From Rhizobium sp. 18055 (lineage in GTDB: Bacteria > Pseudomonadota > Alphaproteobacteria > Rhizobiales > Rhizobiaceae): a stretch of 57,465 bases of DNA. Positions within the stretch are counted from its first letter, which is position 1. Each line of letters starts with the position of its first letter. Below the pieces are notes generated by a model. It was not told where the DNA came from and did no database searches. It saw only the letters and a list, made by a program, of their open reading frames with translations. The translations under genes and the position numbers were made by a program. Positions 44,023 through 52,025 of this stretch are shown in pieces. Location: the NCBI RefSeq assembly GCF_902706285.1, contig NZ_CACSKD010000022.1, positions 1 to 57,465 on the forward strand. The letters run 5' to 3'.

Positions 44023-44250
44023 CTAGCGGATCGTTTTTTTTAACACCCGCTCGATCGTCCGGGGATGTAGTGCGATATCGAGTTCGTTGCGGACCAGCCT
44101 GGCGAGATCGCGTGCATGAACGGGTTCGCCCGGCACCAGCCTCGCCTGCAGAAATGCCAGGACTTTGTCGTCGACCTTGTGGGGGCCGCGAGGACCCGGC
44201 TTTGCCGGCACCAGTCCGGCAATCCCGGTCAGGTCGAAGTTCGCCCTGGC
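44023..44250 (-). pseudogene. HTH protein fragment, 5' end removed by IS3
   Basis: The minus frame reads LTGIAGLVPAKPGPRGPHKV and ends ALHPRTIERVLKKTIR, resembling winged-HTH segments found in transposition helper proteins. Its N-terminal part is cut exactly where the IS3 terminal repeat starts. An ATG at 44211 could start a 62-residue product. It belongs to the second recombinase element by position. Confidence 0.5.
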
Positions 44251-44315
44251 TGGTCTGCCCCCTGAAAAGTGATCCTTCTTGAAGTATGGCTTATGAGCCG
44301 AAGAAGGACATTGGA

Positions 44316-44594
44316 ATGGCAGCGAAAAGACACAAGGCAGAAGAGATCGTCACGAAGCTTCGTCAGGTTGACGTGCTGAATGCGCAGGGCAAATCAATGG
44401 CGGAAGCGATCCGGTCGATAGGCGTAACGGAAGTTACATATTACCGCTGGCGGGCTGAATACGGTGGCCTGAAGGGCGATCAGGTAAAGCGCCTGAAGGA
44501 ATTGGAGACCGAGAACGCTCGCCTGCGCCGGGCAGTTTCCGATCTGACATTGGACAAGATGATCCTTGCGGAGGCTGCCAGGGGAAACTTCTAA
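44316..44594 (+). CDS. IS3 transposase OrfA
   Basis: This 92-residue protein starts MAAKRHKAEEIVTKLRQVDV and contains the IS3 OrfA HTH (SMAEAIRSIGVTEVTYYRW) and leucine-zipper segment (LKELETENARLRRAVSDLTLDK). In IS3 elements a -1 slip fuses OrfA to OrfB to give the transposase. An earlier in-frame ATG at 44286 is also possible. Confidence 0.85.
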   Translation: MAAKRHKAEEIVTKLRQVDVLNAQGKSMAEAIRSIGVTEVTYYRWRAEYGGLKGDQVKRLKELETENARLRRAVSDLTLDKMILAEAARGNF

Positions 44595-44617
44595 GCCCCG
44601 CCCGCCGCCGTGCCTGT

Positions 44618-45475
44618 GTGGACCATGTCACCACTGAATTGGGCGTGTCCGAACGACGGGCATGCCGGGTTCTCGGCCAGCATCGTTCTACGCAGCGCAA
44701 AATCGCAAAGACACCGGATGACGAGGCGGCATTGACCGCCGACATCACGGCACTCGCTCTCCAGTATGGCCGCTATGGCTACCGTCGCATCGCCGCAATG
44801 CTGCACCAGGCTGGTTGGATAGTGAACGTCAAACGGGTCGAGCGAATATGGCGTCGTGAGGGGCTGAAAGTTCCTTCCAAGCAACCCAAGCGCGGTCGGC
44901 TCTGGCTGAACGACAGCTCGTGCATTCGGCTTCAGCCGGAATACCCCAACCACGTCTGGTCCTATGACTTTGTCGAAGACCGAACCCACAACGGAAAGAA
45001 AATCCGAATGCTCAATGTGATCGACGAGTTCACACGAGAATGCATTGCCATCAGGGTCGAGAGAAAACTGAAGGCGGTGGATGTCATTGATGTGCTCTCC
45101 GACCTCTTCATCCTGCGCGGCATCCCGGCACATATTCGTTCCGACAACGGTCCTGAGTTCATCGCCAAGGCTTTGAGGGAGTGGATTGCGCTGGTCGGTG
45201 CCAAAACGGCGTACATCATGCCGGGCAGTCCGTGGGAAAACGGCTACTGCGAGAGCTTCAACTCGAAGCTCAGGGACGAACTGCTCAACGGAGAAATCTT
45301 CTACACGCTCAAGGAGGCAAAGATCATCATCGAGGGCTGGCGGCAGCACTACAACACCGTACGTCCGCACTCAGCGCTCAACTACAAGCCACCAGCACCC
45401 GAAGCCACCGTGTGGCCGCGTCAGAACGGACCGGCATCAACCCCGGCGGTAGCGGCCAGACCCAGCATGCACTAA
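44618..45475 (+). CDS. IS3 transposase OrfB (DDE catalytic part)
   Basis: The 285-residue frame has the HTH-21 and rve core. DDE residues are visible in VWSYDFVEDRTH, IRSDNGPEFIAKAL and PWENGYCESFNSKLRDELL. The frame is open upstream of the GTG start (KLLSPARRRACVDHV), where ribosomal frameshifting from orfA would enter. It looks intact. Confidence 0.9.
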   Translation: MDHVTTELGVSERRACRVLGQHRSTQRKIAKTPDDEAALTADITALALQYGRYGYRRIAAMLHQAGWIVNVKRVERIWRREGLKVPSKQPKRGRLWLNDSSCIRLQPEYPNHVWSYDFVEDRTHNGKKIRMLNVIDEFTRECIAIRVERKLKAVDVIDVLSDLFILRGIPAHIRSDNGPEFIAKALREWIALVGAKTAYIMPGSPWENGYCESFNSKLRDELLNGEIFYTLKEAKIIIEGWRQHYNTVRPHSALNYKPPAPEATVWPRQNGPASTPAVAARPSMH

Positions 45476-45509
45476 CATTAAACCCGGATCACCCGATTGG
45501 GGCAGGCCA

Positions 45510-45645
45510 TTCAGAAGATCCCGAGCCCTCCCTTTTTGCCGCGCCGGGCTATGGTTCGGATTCACGGGACGTGCTGAAACAGTTCGGATACGACGATGGC
45601 AGGATCGCCGACCTGCTCGCTGGCGGTGTGATCGTCGCGGCGTAA
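45510..45645 (+). pseudogene. CoA-transferase (CaiB/BaiF-type) 3' remnant
   Basis: Only about 44 codons remain, reading FAAPGYGSDSRDVLKQFGYDD and GRIADLLAGGVIVAA. That is the typical C terminus of family III CoA-transferases. The rest has been removed at the IS3 end. Based on spacing it was probably co-transcribed with the M24 gene 32 bases on. Confidence 0.65.
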
Positions 45646-45677
45646 TCCTGGCCAGCGAAACGCGAGGGGTGTGCACT

Positions 45678-46802
45678 ATGGTAAAAGAGCGGGTCTCGCG
45701 CGTTGCCAATGTTTTACGAGAGATTGGGGCCGACTTCGCGCTGCTGACGAGCCATGATGCGGTCTGTTATGCGACCGGTCATATTGGGCAGATCGAACTC
45801 GGACCGTCGCCTTTTGCCGGCGGTCCCGTCCTTGCCATGGTCGGACGCGATGGAAATGCCGGGCTGCTTCGATCAAACGCGGATGTCACGACGGCGGCCG
45901 ATTTCGTCGAACAGGAGGTCTACGACGGCCTTGTCAACGATCACGAGATCGACCGGGTTGCTCAATATCTGGCCGGGTTCAAGCGGTTGGCAGGCAGGCT
46001 CCGCCTTGGCGGCAGGATTGCGGTCGAACGGGCGACGTTTCCGTCCTCAATTTCCGACTTGGTTTCAAGTCTGGCGGTGGGCAACCTCGTGTCCGTCGAC
46101 GATGCGCTGTGGCGGGCGCGCGCGATCAAGACCGAACGTGAATTGCAGCTATTGAGGCGAGCCGCGCACGTTGCCGCCGCGGGACAGATGGCGGCGCGAC
46201 ACGCAGTGCGATCAGAGCGCAGCGAAATAGAGGTGTTCGGCGACATCCGAGCGGTGATGGAGCAGGAGGCAGGCGAGCGTTGCGCCGTTTACTGCGATCT
46301 TGTCTCGGGCATTGACCGCACCGCCAATATCGGCGGCTGCCCGAGCGGGCGGCTGGTTGGTCCCCGGGATCCGCTGATCGTGGATCTTGCCCCAAGGGTC
46401 GGCGGCTACTGGGGCGACAGCTGTGGCTCGTTCTGTCTGGGGAACCCCACGGATGCTTACCTGCGAATGTTTTCAGTAGTCCGGGAGGCACTTGACCTAG
46501 CTGCTTCAGAGATGCGCCCGGGCTTATCGACAGCGGCGTTCGACAACCACCTGCGTACCTTCATCACAGCGAATGGATACCGATTTGCGCATCACTCGGG
46601 CCACGGAATAGGCACATCGGTCCACGAATATCCCCGGATCGTACCCTACGATCAGGGCACTTTCGAAAGCGGCATGATGATCATGGTCGAGCCGGGTGCC
46701 TATCATCCCGACATCGGAGGCATTCGGCTTGAGTGGATGTTCGAAATCATACCATCGGGCGCGCGTACCGTCGCAGAGTTTCCGATGCATCCATCGATCT
46801 AG
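45678..46802 (+). CDS. M24-family metallohydrolase (third copy)
   Basis: This 374-residue protein starts behind GAGGGG. It has a creatinase-type N-terminal domain (SHDAVCYATGHIG) and the catalytic domain with DLAPRVGGYWGD (Asp, Asp), HHSGHGIGTSVHEYP (His), VEPGAYHPDIGG (Glu) and IRLEWMFEI (Glu). It is a more typical Xaa-Pro peptidase-like member than 20847 and 39218. It sits between a CoA-transferase tail and a solute-binding-like gene, so its original operon was cut. Confidence 0.85.
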   Translation: MVKERVSRVANVLREIGADFALLTSHDAVCYATGHIGQIELGPSPFAGGPVLAMVGRDGNAGLLRSNADVTTAADFVEQEVYDGLVNDHEIDRVAQYLAGFKRLAGRLRLGGRIAVERATFPSSISDLVSSLAVGNLVSVDDALWRARAIKTERELQLLRRAAHVAAAGQMAARHAVRSERSEIEVFGDIRAVMEQEAGERCAVYCDLVSGIDRTANIGGCPSGRLVGPRDPLIVDLAPRVGGYWGDSCGSFCLGNPTDAYLRMFSVVREALDLAASEMRPGLSTAAFDNHLRTFITANGYRFAHHSGHGIGTSVHEYPRIVPYDQGTFESGMMIMVEPGAYHPDIGGIRLEWMFEIIPSGARTVAEFPMHPSI

Positions 46803-46855
46803 TGACCCTCAAGCCGACCGTCGGCATTGGCGACACCGCAAGCTAGAGAAAAATT

Positions 46856-48004
46856 ATGACGAAGACCAGACTCATCGGCCTGACCTGGGGTCACCGCCGG
46901 GCAATCGATCCCTTGAAAAAATCCGCCGAGGCATTCTCGCTCGTGCATCCAGATATCGAGATCGAATGGAAGGTGCGTTCGCTACAGCAGTTCGAGCATC
47001 AGCCTTTCGCCAAGGCGGTTGCGTCAGCGGATCTCGTCGTTTTCGATCACCCCTATTGTGGGACGATCATGCGCGACAATCTCTTGTGGCCAGTTGACGA
47101 TCTGCTTTCCGAGGTAGCGGGAGGGCTCGATCCGGAACGCTATATCGGGCCATCGCTTCAGAGCTATCAGACGGGCGGCCGGACCTGGGCGGTCCCCGTC
47201 GATGGTGCGACAGTTCATTCCATTTATCGGGAGGATCTGTTCGGTAAGCTCTCAGTCGATCTGCCGGAAAACTGGTCCGAGGTAATGACTGTTGCCAAAG
47301 CAGCCAGCCGCGCCGGCCTTAAGGTCATCATCGCGGCACGGGGCCACCATGCGTTTCTGACGGTGGTAAGTCTGATGGCAAACCTTGGTGGAATCTGGGA
47401 AAAGGACCGCGCCTTGGACGCGCCCGCTCTATCCGAGGCGCTTGATTTGTACGATCGATTGCTAGACGTCACGGATCGCGAGCTTTGCCTTACCCTCAAT
47501 GCCATCGACGTTCATGAACGTTTGGCAAGTTCTCCGGATGCCGCTTATTGTCCGGCATCCTATGGGTACGCAACCTATGGAGAAGCGGTAGGAGCGCATG
47601 TGGTTCGTCTTCGGTTTGCGGACTTTCCCGGCCCCCTCGGTGCGTCAGGCGCCGTTCTGGGAGGCGCGGGCGTCGGCATTTCACGGGTATGTTCGAACCT
47701 CGAAACAGCACGCTCCTATCTCGCCTATCTTGGACAACCTGATGTGCAACGGTCGTTTTCGCATTCCTCGGGTCAGCCTGCGCGTATCGAGAGTTGGCTG
47801 GAACCGGCAACCGACAGCAGGTTCAACGGCTTCTACTCCGCCGTTACCCGAACGATGGAGCAAAGTTCCATTCGTCCGCGCGCTGCCGGTTACGCCGCAG
47901 TCGAACAGAATCTGTCCTCCGTTGTGACCAAGTTCCTGCAGGGAAGCATGCAGCGGGCGGCGGCAGTGCGGTCCATGCAGGAAATCTGGCGGCGATTTCT
48001 GTAA
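46856..48004 (+). CDS. Solute-binding-like protein without signal peptide
   Basis: This 382-residue protein starts MTKTRLIGLTWGHRRAIDPL and shows family 1 extracellular binding-protein features: FSLVHPDIEIEWKVRSLQQFEHQPF, VVFDHPYCGTIM, WAVPVDGATVHSIYREDLF and GGAGVGISRVC. There is no hydrophobic signal segment at the N terminus, so it is probably cytoplasmic, or the start is elsewhere; none was found upstream. Some such proteins occur with CoA-transferase genes, whose remnant lies nearby. No permease or ATPase accompanies it. Confidence 0.7.
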   Translation: MTKTRLIGLTWGHRRAIDPLKKSAEAFSLVHPDIEIEWKVRSLQQFEHQPFAKAVASADLVVFDHPYCGTIMRDNLLWPVDDLLSEVAGGLDPERYIGPSLQSYQTGGRTWAVPVDGATVHSIYREDLFGKLSVDLPENWSEVMTVAKAASRAGLKVIIAARGHHAFLTVVSLMANLGGIWEKDRALDAPALSEALDLYDRLLDVTDRELCLTLNAIDVHERLASSPDAAYCPASYGYATYGEAVGAHVVRLRFADFPGPLGASGAVLGGAGVGISRVCSNLETARSYLAYLGQPDVQRSFSHSSGQPARIESWLEPATDSRFNGFYSAVTRTMEQSSIRPRAAGYAAVEQNLSSVVTKFLQGSMQRAAAVRSMQEIWRRFL

Positions 48005-48024
48005 GGGCTCCTTCAGAGCCGGGC

Positions 48025-48915
48025 CTACCCGAAGCGATTTGACCTTCGGCCGCATTTTCCCGTGTCGATGGCCAGCAGGGCGCCTTCGAGCGGATTTCGC
48101 CTTAGCTCTTCGTCCGTCATCGCAAAGCGGGCTGAGGTGACGAAAAGCCTTGAGAGATCGTTGCCGCCAAAAGTGCAGCTTGTCGGCTGGGAAACCGGCA
48201 GGTCAATCACTTGGTCCAGCCGCCCCGTTGGATCGAACCGGACGATGCAGCCCCCTCGGGCGACGCGGCAATTCCAGATGTACCCTTCTTCGTCGAGGCA
48301 CGAGCCATCCGGAAGGCCCCGATCGAAACCGGCAAATACGGGAACGCGGTTGCGGAGTGTGGAGCCGGCGATCTCATAGGAATAGATCGTGTTTTGAATC
48401 GTGTCCGCCGTCAGCACCGTACCGTCGCCTAGCCAGACCAAGGTGTTGGTGATGCCGAACAGATCATCCGTCAGCGGCAGCACCTTGCCATCGGGTGTAT
48501 AGCGGTAGAGCCGGCCCTTCTCGCCGCTCATAGCCATAGGCGTCCCGTCATCGGCGATGTTGTTCTCCATAGTGCCAATCCAAAAGGCACCATCTGGGCC
48601 GACAACGCCTTCATTCAACCGATTGCTGGTCGTTCCGGGCTCCACTGTCGCAACAGTCCGGTACGCATCTCCATAGTCCCACAGCGCGATCGTGGTGGCG
48701 AGGCCGACAATCGCTCCGCCGTCTTGCCTCAGTCCGATCGAGGTTGGCATGTCTGGCGTCGGCCAGCGTTGGTGCTCACCTGTTGCCGGTGCTAAGGCGT
48801 GGATGGCTCTTCCAACGATATCGACCCACAGCAGACGCTCCCTGCGGTCATCCCACACAACGCTTTCCCCGACGACATTGGCCGCCGCCAGAGCAACCTC
48901 GATATTTACTCCCAC
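48025..48915 (-). CDS. SMP-30/gluconolactonase-family lactonase
   Basis: This 296-residue six-blade propeller protein starts at GTG 48915 behind GGAGG. Metal and active-site segments are GESVVWDDRRERLLWVDIVG (Glu), TSNRLNEGVVGPDGAFWIGTM (Asn), ITNTLVWLGDGTVLTADT and FAGFDRGLPDGSCLDEEGYIW (Asp). It should open sugar-acid lactones, a step after sugar dehydrogenase in Weimberg-like routes. It diverges from the GntR gene at 49024, sharing its control region. Confidence 0.88.
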   Translation of the reverse strand: MGVNIEVALAAANVVGESVVWDDRRERLLWVDIVGRAIHALAPATGEHQRWPTPDMPTSIGLRQDGGAIVGLATTIALWDYGDAYRTVATVEPGTTSNRLNEGVVGPDGAFWIGTMENNIADDGTPMAMSGEKGRLYRYTPDGKVLPLTDDLFGITNTLVWLGDGTVLTADTIQNTIYSYEIAGSTLRNRVPVFAGFDRGLPDGSCLDEEGYIWNCRVARGGCIVRFDPTGRLDQVIDLPVSQPTSCTFGGNDLSRLFVTSARFAMTDEELRRNPLEGALLAIDTGKCGRRSNRFG

Positions 48916-48938
48916 AGATACCTCCGGTCTGAAATTGA

Positions 48939-48948
48939 CTGTTGACAG
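48939..48948. promoter_or_regulatory. Candidate GntR operator in the lactonase/GntR divergence
   Basis: CTGT-TG-ACAG is a short dyad like the core of the other operators. TTGACA at 48942-48947 within it could be a -35. It sits between the divergent lactonase and GntR genes. Confidence 0.5.
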
Positions 48949-49023
48949 ACAGGGTAATCATAAAATACGCATAAATCAATAAAAGCTGTAATACAGGTTT
49001 TGAACTTTTGAACGGAGTTACAC

Positions 49024-49734
49024 ATGGCGACTTTTCCGGAGGTCGGAAACGCGGGGCTGGTCAGCAATGCGATTGGGGCGATCACCGCTCACATCCGCAT
49101 GAACGAACTCGGGCCGGGTGATCGCCTGCCGAGCGAGGCGGCTCTGTCGAAGGAGCTCAGTGTTTCAAGGACGGTGGTTCGCGAGGCCTTTCGGTCGCTC
49201 GCCGCGATGCGACTGATCGACCTGAGCGTCGGCAAGCGGGCGACGGTCGCGCAACTGGATCACGGTGCAATGTCGCTGATGATCGAACACGGCATCGACA
49301 CAGAGCAGATCAATGTCCAGCAGATCTACGATGTTCGCCGGACGATCGAAGTACGCACAGCCACCCTTGCGGCCCTGCGCCGTTCCAATGATGAAGCCCG
49401 TGCGATCCTCGAGCATGCCGAGGCGATGCGGACAAATTTCGATGCGCCGGAACGGGTCATGGAGAGCGACCTGGCATTCCATCTTGAAATTGCCCGCGCC
49501 TCGAAGAACCCGATCTTCGCGATGATTGTCGGCGCATTTCAGGGTGTCTCGCGACAGACCTGGCCAATCGGTTGGCGCAGTCGATCATCAGACAATGAGC
49601 GGCATGCCATGAACGACCTGCATGTTGCGATCGCCGAGGCGATTGGTGCGGGTGATCCTCAGGCCTCAAGCCAATTGATGGCCCAGCATTTTGACGAGAG
49701 CGTGAAAGCGTTGCTGGCAGCCGGCGTCGCATAG
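49024..49734 (+). CDS. GntR-family regulator, FadR/FCD subfamily
   Basis: This 236-residue regulator has a longer N-terminal HTH region than the other two (DRLPSEAALSKELSVSRTVVREAFRSLAAMRLIDLSVGKRATV) and an FCD domain with QIYDVRRTIE and DLAFHLEIARASKN. Its PSEA/VSRTVVREA pattern is the FadR/LldR-like branch. It heads the operon for sugar-acid breakdown and is 10 bases from the dehydratase gene, so it likely senses a sugar acid or 2-keto-3-deoxy acid. Confidence 0.9.
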   Translation: MATFPEVGNAGLVSNAIGAITAHIRMNELGPGDRLPSEAALSKELSVSRTVVREAFRSLAAMRLIDLSVGKRATVAQLDHGAMSLMIEHGIDTEQINVQQIYDVRRTIEVRTATLAALRRSNDEARAILEHAEAMRTNFDAPERVMESDLAFHLEIARASKNPIFAMIVGAFQGVSRQTWPIGWRSRSSDNERHAMNDLHVAIAEAIGAGDPQASSQLMAQHFDESVKALLAAGVA

Positions 49735-49744
49735 GGAAGCATCT

Positions 49745-50953
49745 ATGAAAATCACGAAACTAGAGACCGTGCGTGTCGCGGAACGCCAGAACTTGCTCTG
49801 GGTATTGGTCCATACGGACGAAGGCATCACCGGTCTCGGGGAGACGTTCTTCGGTGCGCAGACCGTGGAAACCTACATTCATGAATACGTAGCGCCACGC
49901 GTTATCGGACGCGATCCGCTGCAGATCGATCTCCTGGCCGCCGATCTCGTCGGCTATCTCGGATTTCGGTCGTCAGGAGCTGAGGTACGGGGCAATTCGG
50001 CATTCGACATTGCGCTCTGGGATATCTTCGGAAAGGCGACCGGACAGCCGATCGCACAGCTCTTGGGTGGGTTTAGCCGCCGCGAAATCCGCACCTACAA
50101 CACCTGCGCCGGTACGGAATACATCAAGAAGGCAACTGGCCAGACGACCGCCAACTACGATTTGTCAGCATCAGCGACCAACGCCTATGACGATCTGAAC
50201 GGCTTCCTTCTCAACGCGGACGATCTCGTCCACTCCCTGCTTGAAGAGGGGATAACGGCGATGAAGATATGGCCGTTCGATATCGCGGCCGAGAAGACCC
50301 GCGGCCAGTACATTTCGTCACCCGATCTCAGGCGCGCGCTGGAACCGTTCGAAAAAATCCGTTCGGCCGTCGGCGACAAGATGGACATCATGGTCGAGTT
50401 CCACTCGATGTGGCAACTCCTGCCTGCCATTCAGATCGCAAAGGCGCTGACGCCCTACCAGACGTTCTGGCACGAAGATCCGATCAAGATGGACAGTCTC
50501 TCCAGCCTCGGACGCTACGCTGCCGCATCACCTGCACCAATCTCGGCATCGGAAACACTGGGTTCGCGCTGGGCCTTCCGCGATCTGCTGGAGACGGGGG
50601 CTGCTGGTGTGGTGATGCTCGACATCAGCTGGTGTGGCGGACTGTCGGAAGCACGCAAGATCGCTGCTATGGCGGAAGCCTGGCACCTGCCGGTCGCGCC
50701 TCATGATTGTACCGGGCCCGTCGTGCTTTGCGCTTCGACGCATCTGTCGCTCAACGCGCCCAATGCACTTGTCCAGGAGAGCGTTCGGGCCTTCTACAAG
50801 ACTTGGTATCGCGATCTCGTCACGGCGTTGCCCGAGGTGAAAAACGGCATGATCACCGTGCCGCCTGGTGCCGGATTGGGCATGGAGCTGCATCCGGATC
50901 TCGAGAAGGCATTCACGGTGTCCTGCCGCGTATCGGACGCCGCAAGCATCTGA
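49745..50953 (+). CDS. Enolase-superfamily sugar-acid dehydratase
   Basis: This 402-residue protein of the mandelate racemase/muconate cycloisomerase type has the capping N-terminal domain (MKITKLETVRVAERQNLLWVL) and a barrel with catalytic Lys region ITAMKIWPFD, metal ligands in MVEFHSMW, FWHEDPI and ISASETLG, and the HD dyad in VAPHDCTGPV. It probably dehydrates an aldonate (pentonate, galactonate or fuconate) to the 2-keto-3-deoxy acid. The exact substrate cannot be read; the downstream FAH-fold enzyme favours a pentonate. Confidence 0.87.
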   Translation: MKITKLETVRVAERQNLLWVLVHTDEGITGLGETFFGAQTVETYIHEYVAPRVIGRDPLQIDLLAADLVGYLGFRSSGAEVRGNSAFDIALWDIFGKATGQPIAQLLGGFSRREIRTYNTCAGTEYIKKATGQTTANYDLSASATNAYDDLNGFLLNADDLVHSLLEEGITAMKIWPFDIAAEKTRGQYISSPDLRRALEPFEKIRSAVGDKMDIMVEFHSMWQLLPAIQIAKALTPYQTFWHEDPIKMDSLSSLGRYAAASPAPISASETLGSRWAFRDLLETGAAGVVMLDISWCGGLSEARKIAAMAEAWHLPVAPHDCTGPVVLCASTHLSLNAPNALVQESVRAFYKTWYRDLVTALPEVKNGMITVPPGAGLGMELHPDLEKAFTVSCRVSDAASI

Positions 50954-50993
50954 CGTGGTACTGAACCAACACGTAAACCTGGGAGGAAAAGGC

Positions 50994-51971
50994 ATGAGAA
51001 AGAGCATTATCTGCGGTGCATGGGGACTTGCCCTCATGGCCACCACGAGCGTCGCACAGGCCGAGCCGCTGAACATCGTGTTCGCGCACCATTCTTCGGC
51101 ATCGAACACCTTCTGGCAGGCGGTCAAGAAGGGCTTCGACGACGCCTGCGAGAAGATCGGCGCGAACTGCCAGATGGTCTTCACTCAGACCGAAGGATCG
51201 GTCGAGCAGCAGCTGTCGAACATTGAAGCAGCACTTGCGCGCAAACCTGATGCGCTCTTGACCTCGATCGTCGATGACAAGGCGCTCGACGACGTGATTG
51301 ATCGTGCGGTCAAGGACGGCGTCGTTGTCATTGGCGTCAACGTTGATGACAGCAAGGGGGCTGATGGCAACAAACGTGCGGCGTTCGTCGGTCAGGGCTT
51401 CCGGCCGGCCGGTCATTCGCTCGGCAAGGCGATCTCGGAGAGTTTTCCGAAGGATGGGCCGGTCAAGGTTCTGGTTGGCGTCTCCGCACCCGGACAGAAT
51501 TGGTCGGAGGCGCGCGGGCGGGGCGTCATGGATTTTCTTGAAGAATACAAGGCTGCCAACCCGACGCGGGATATCTCCTGGGAACGTATTGACAGCGGAA
51601 CCGACCTTGCTGTGACCGCAGACCGTGTCGGCGCCTATCTCAACGCGCACCCGGATACCACCGCCTATCTCGATACCGGCTTCTGGCATGCGTCGGTCGC
51701 ACGCGTCCTAAAGGATCGCGGCATTGCGCCCGGAAAGGTTCTGCTCGGCGGTTTCGACCTCGTGCCTGAAGTGGTTCAGCAGATGCAGGCCGGCTATGTG
51801 CAGGCCGAGGTCGACCAGCAGCCATACATGCAAGGTTTCATGCCCGTGATGGAAGTCTACCTCGCCAAGAAGCTAGGCCTTGCCCCGTCGAACATCGATA
51901 CCGGTCAAGGCATCGTGCGCCCGGCGGATGCAGATATGATCATGGATCTGTCCGCTAAGGGCCTACGCTAA
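50994..51971 (+). CDS. Sugar ABC importer binding protein (importer 4)
   Basis: This 325-residue periplasmic protein starts behind GGGAGGA. Signal peptide MRKSIICGAWGLALMATTSVAQA is seen, cleaved before EPLNIV. Peripla_BP_4 features are HHSSASNTFWQAVKKGFDDACEKIG, VVVIGVNVDDSKGADGNKRAAFVGQG and TTAYLDTGFWHASVARVL. The D-x-D-rich VNVDDSKG segment and cysteine pair (CEKIGANC) are notable. It likely supplies the sugar to the oxidative operon. Confidence 0.87.
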   Translation: MRKSIICGAWGLALMATTSVAQAEPLNIVFAHHSSASNTFWQAVKKGFDDACEKIGANCQMVFTQTEGSVEQQLSNIEAALARKPDALLTSIVDDKALDDVIDRAVKDGVVVIGVNVDDSKGADGNKRAAFVGQGFRPAGHSLGKAISESFPKDGPVKVLVGVSAPGQNWSEARGRGVMDFLEEYKAANPTRDISWERIDSGTDLAVTADRVGAYLNAHPDTTAYLDTGFWHASVARVLKDRGIAPGKVLLGGFDLVPEVVQQMQAGYVQAEVDQQPYMQGFMPVMEVYLAKKLGLAPSNIDTGQGIVRPADADMIMDLSAKGLR

Positions 51972-51980
51972 GGTGCGGCA

Positions 51981-52008
51981 GGAAGGGGATCACTCAAGAG
52001 CCCCTTCC
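51981..52008 (+). other. Hairpin after importer 4 binding-protein gene
   Basis: GGAAGGGG at 51981-51988 pairs with CCCCTTCC at 52001-52008 with a 12-base loop. As with the other importers it stands between binding-protein and membrane-component genes. Confidence 0.55.
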
Positions 52009-52025
52009 GTTCTGGAGATTGCTTA

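Larger units (their letters stand above)
41603..44250 (-). mobile_element. Second serine-recombinase element, inside IS66 tnpB
   Basis: The left edge is where tnpB homology stops; the recombinase stop codon (41637) lies 34 bases inside, matching the first element where the spacing is 26. It encodes, on the minus strand, an HTH protein fragment, a 93-residue protein and a 699-residue recombinase. The right edge is not preserved because the IS3 element starts at 44251. The exact core cannot be defined without the missing side. Confidence 0.7.
44251..45509 (+). mobile_element. IS3-family element
   Basis: Imperfect terminal repeats TGGTCTGCCCCCTGAAAAGT at 44251 and, inverted, TGGCCTGCCCCAATCGGGTG ending at 45509, both followed inward by GATCC-like sequence. 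Length is 1259 bp, with orfA and orfB in overlapping frames. The flanks (TGGC left, TTCA right) do not match, so no target duplication is seen, and the left and right neighbours are unrelated gene remnants. A deletion from one IS end is likely. Confidence 0.85.
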
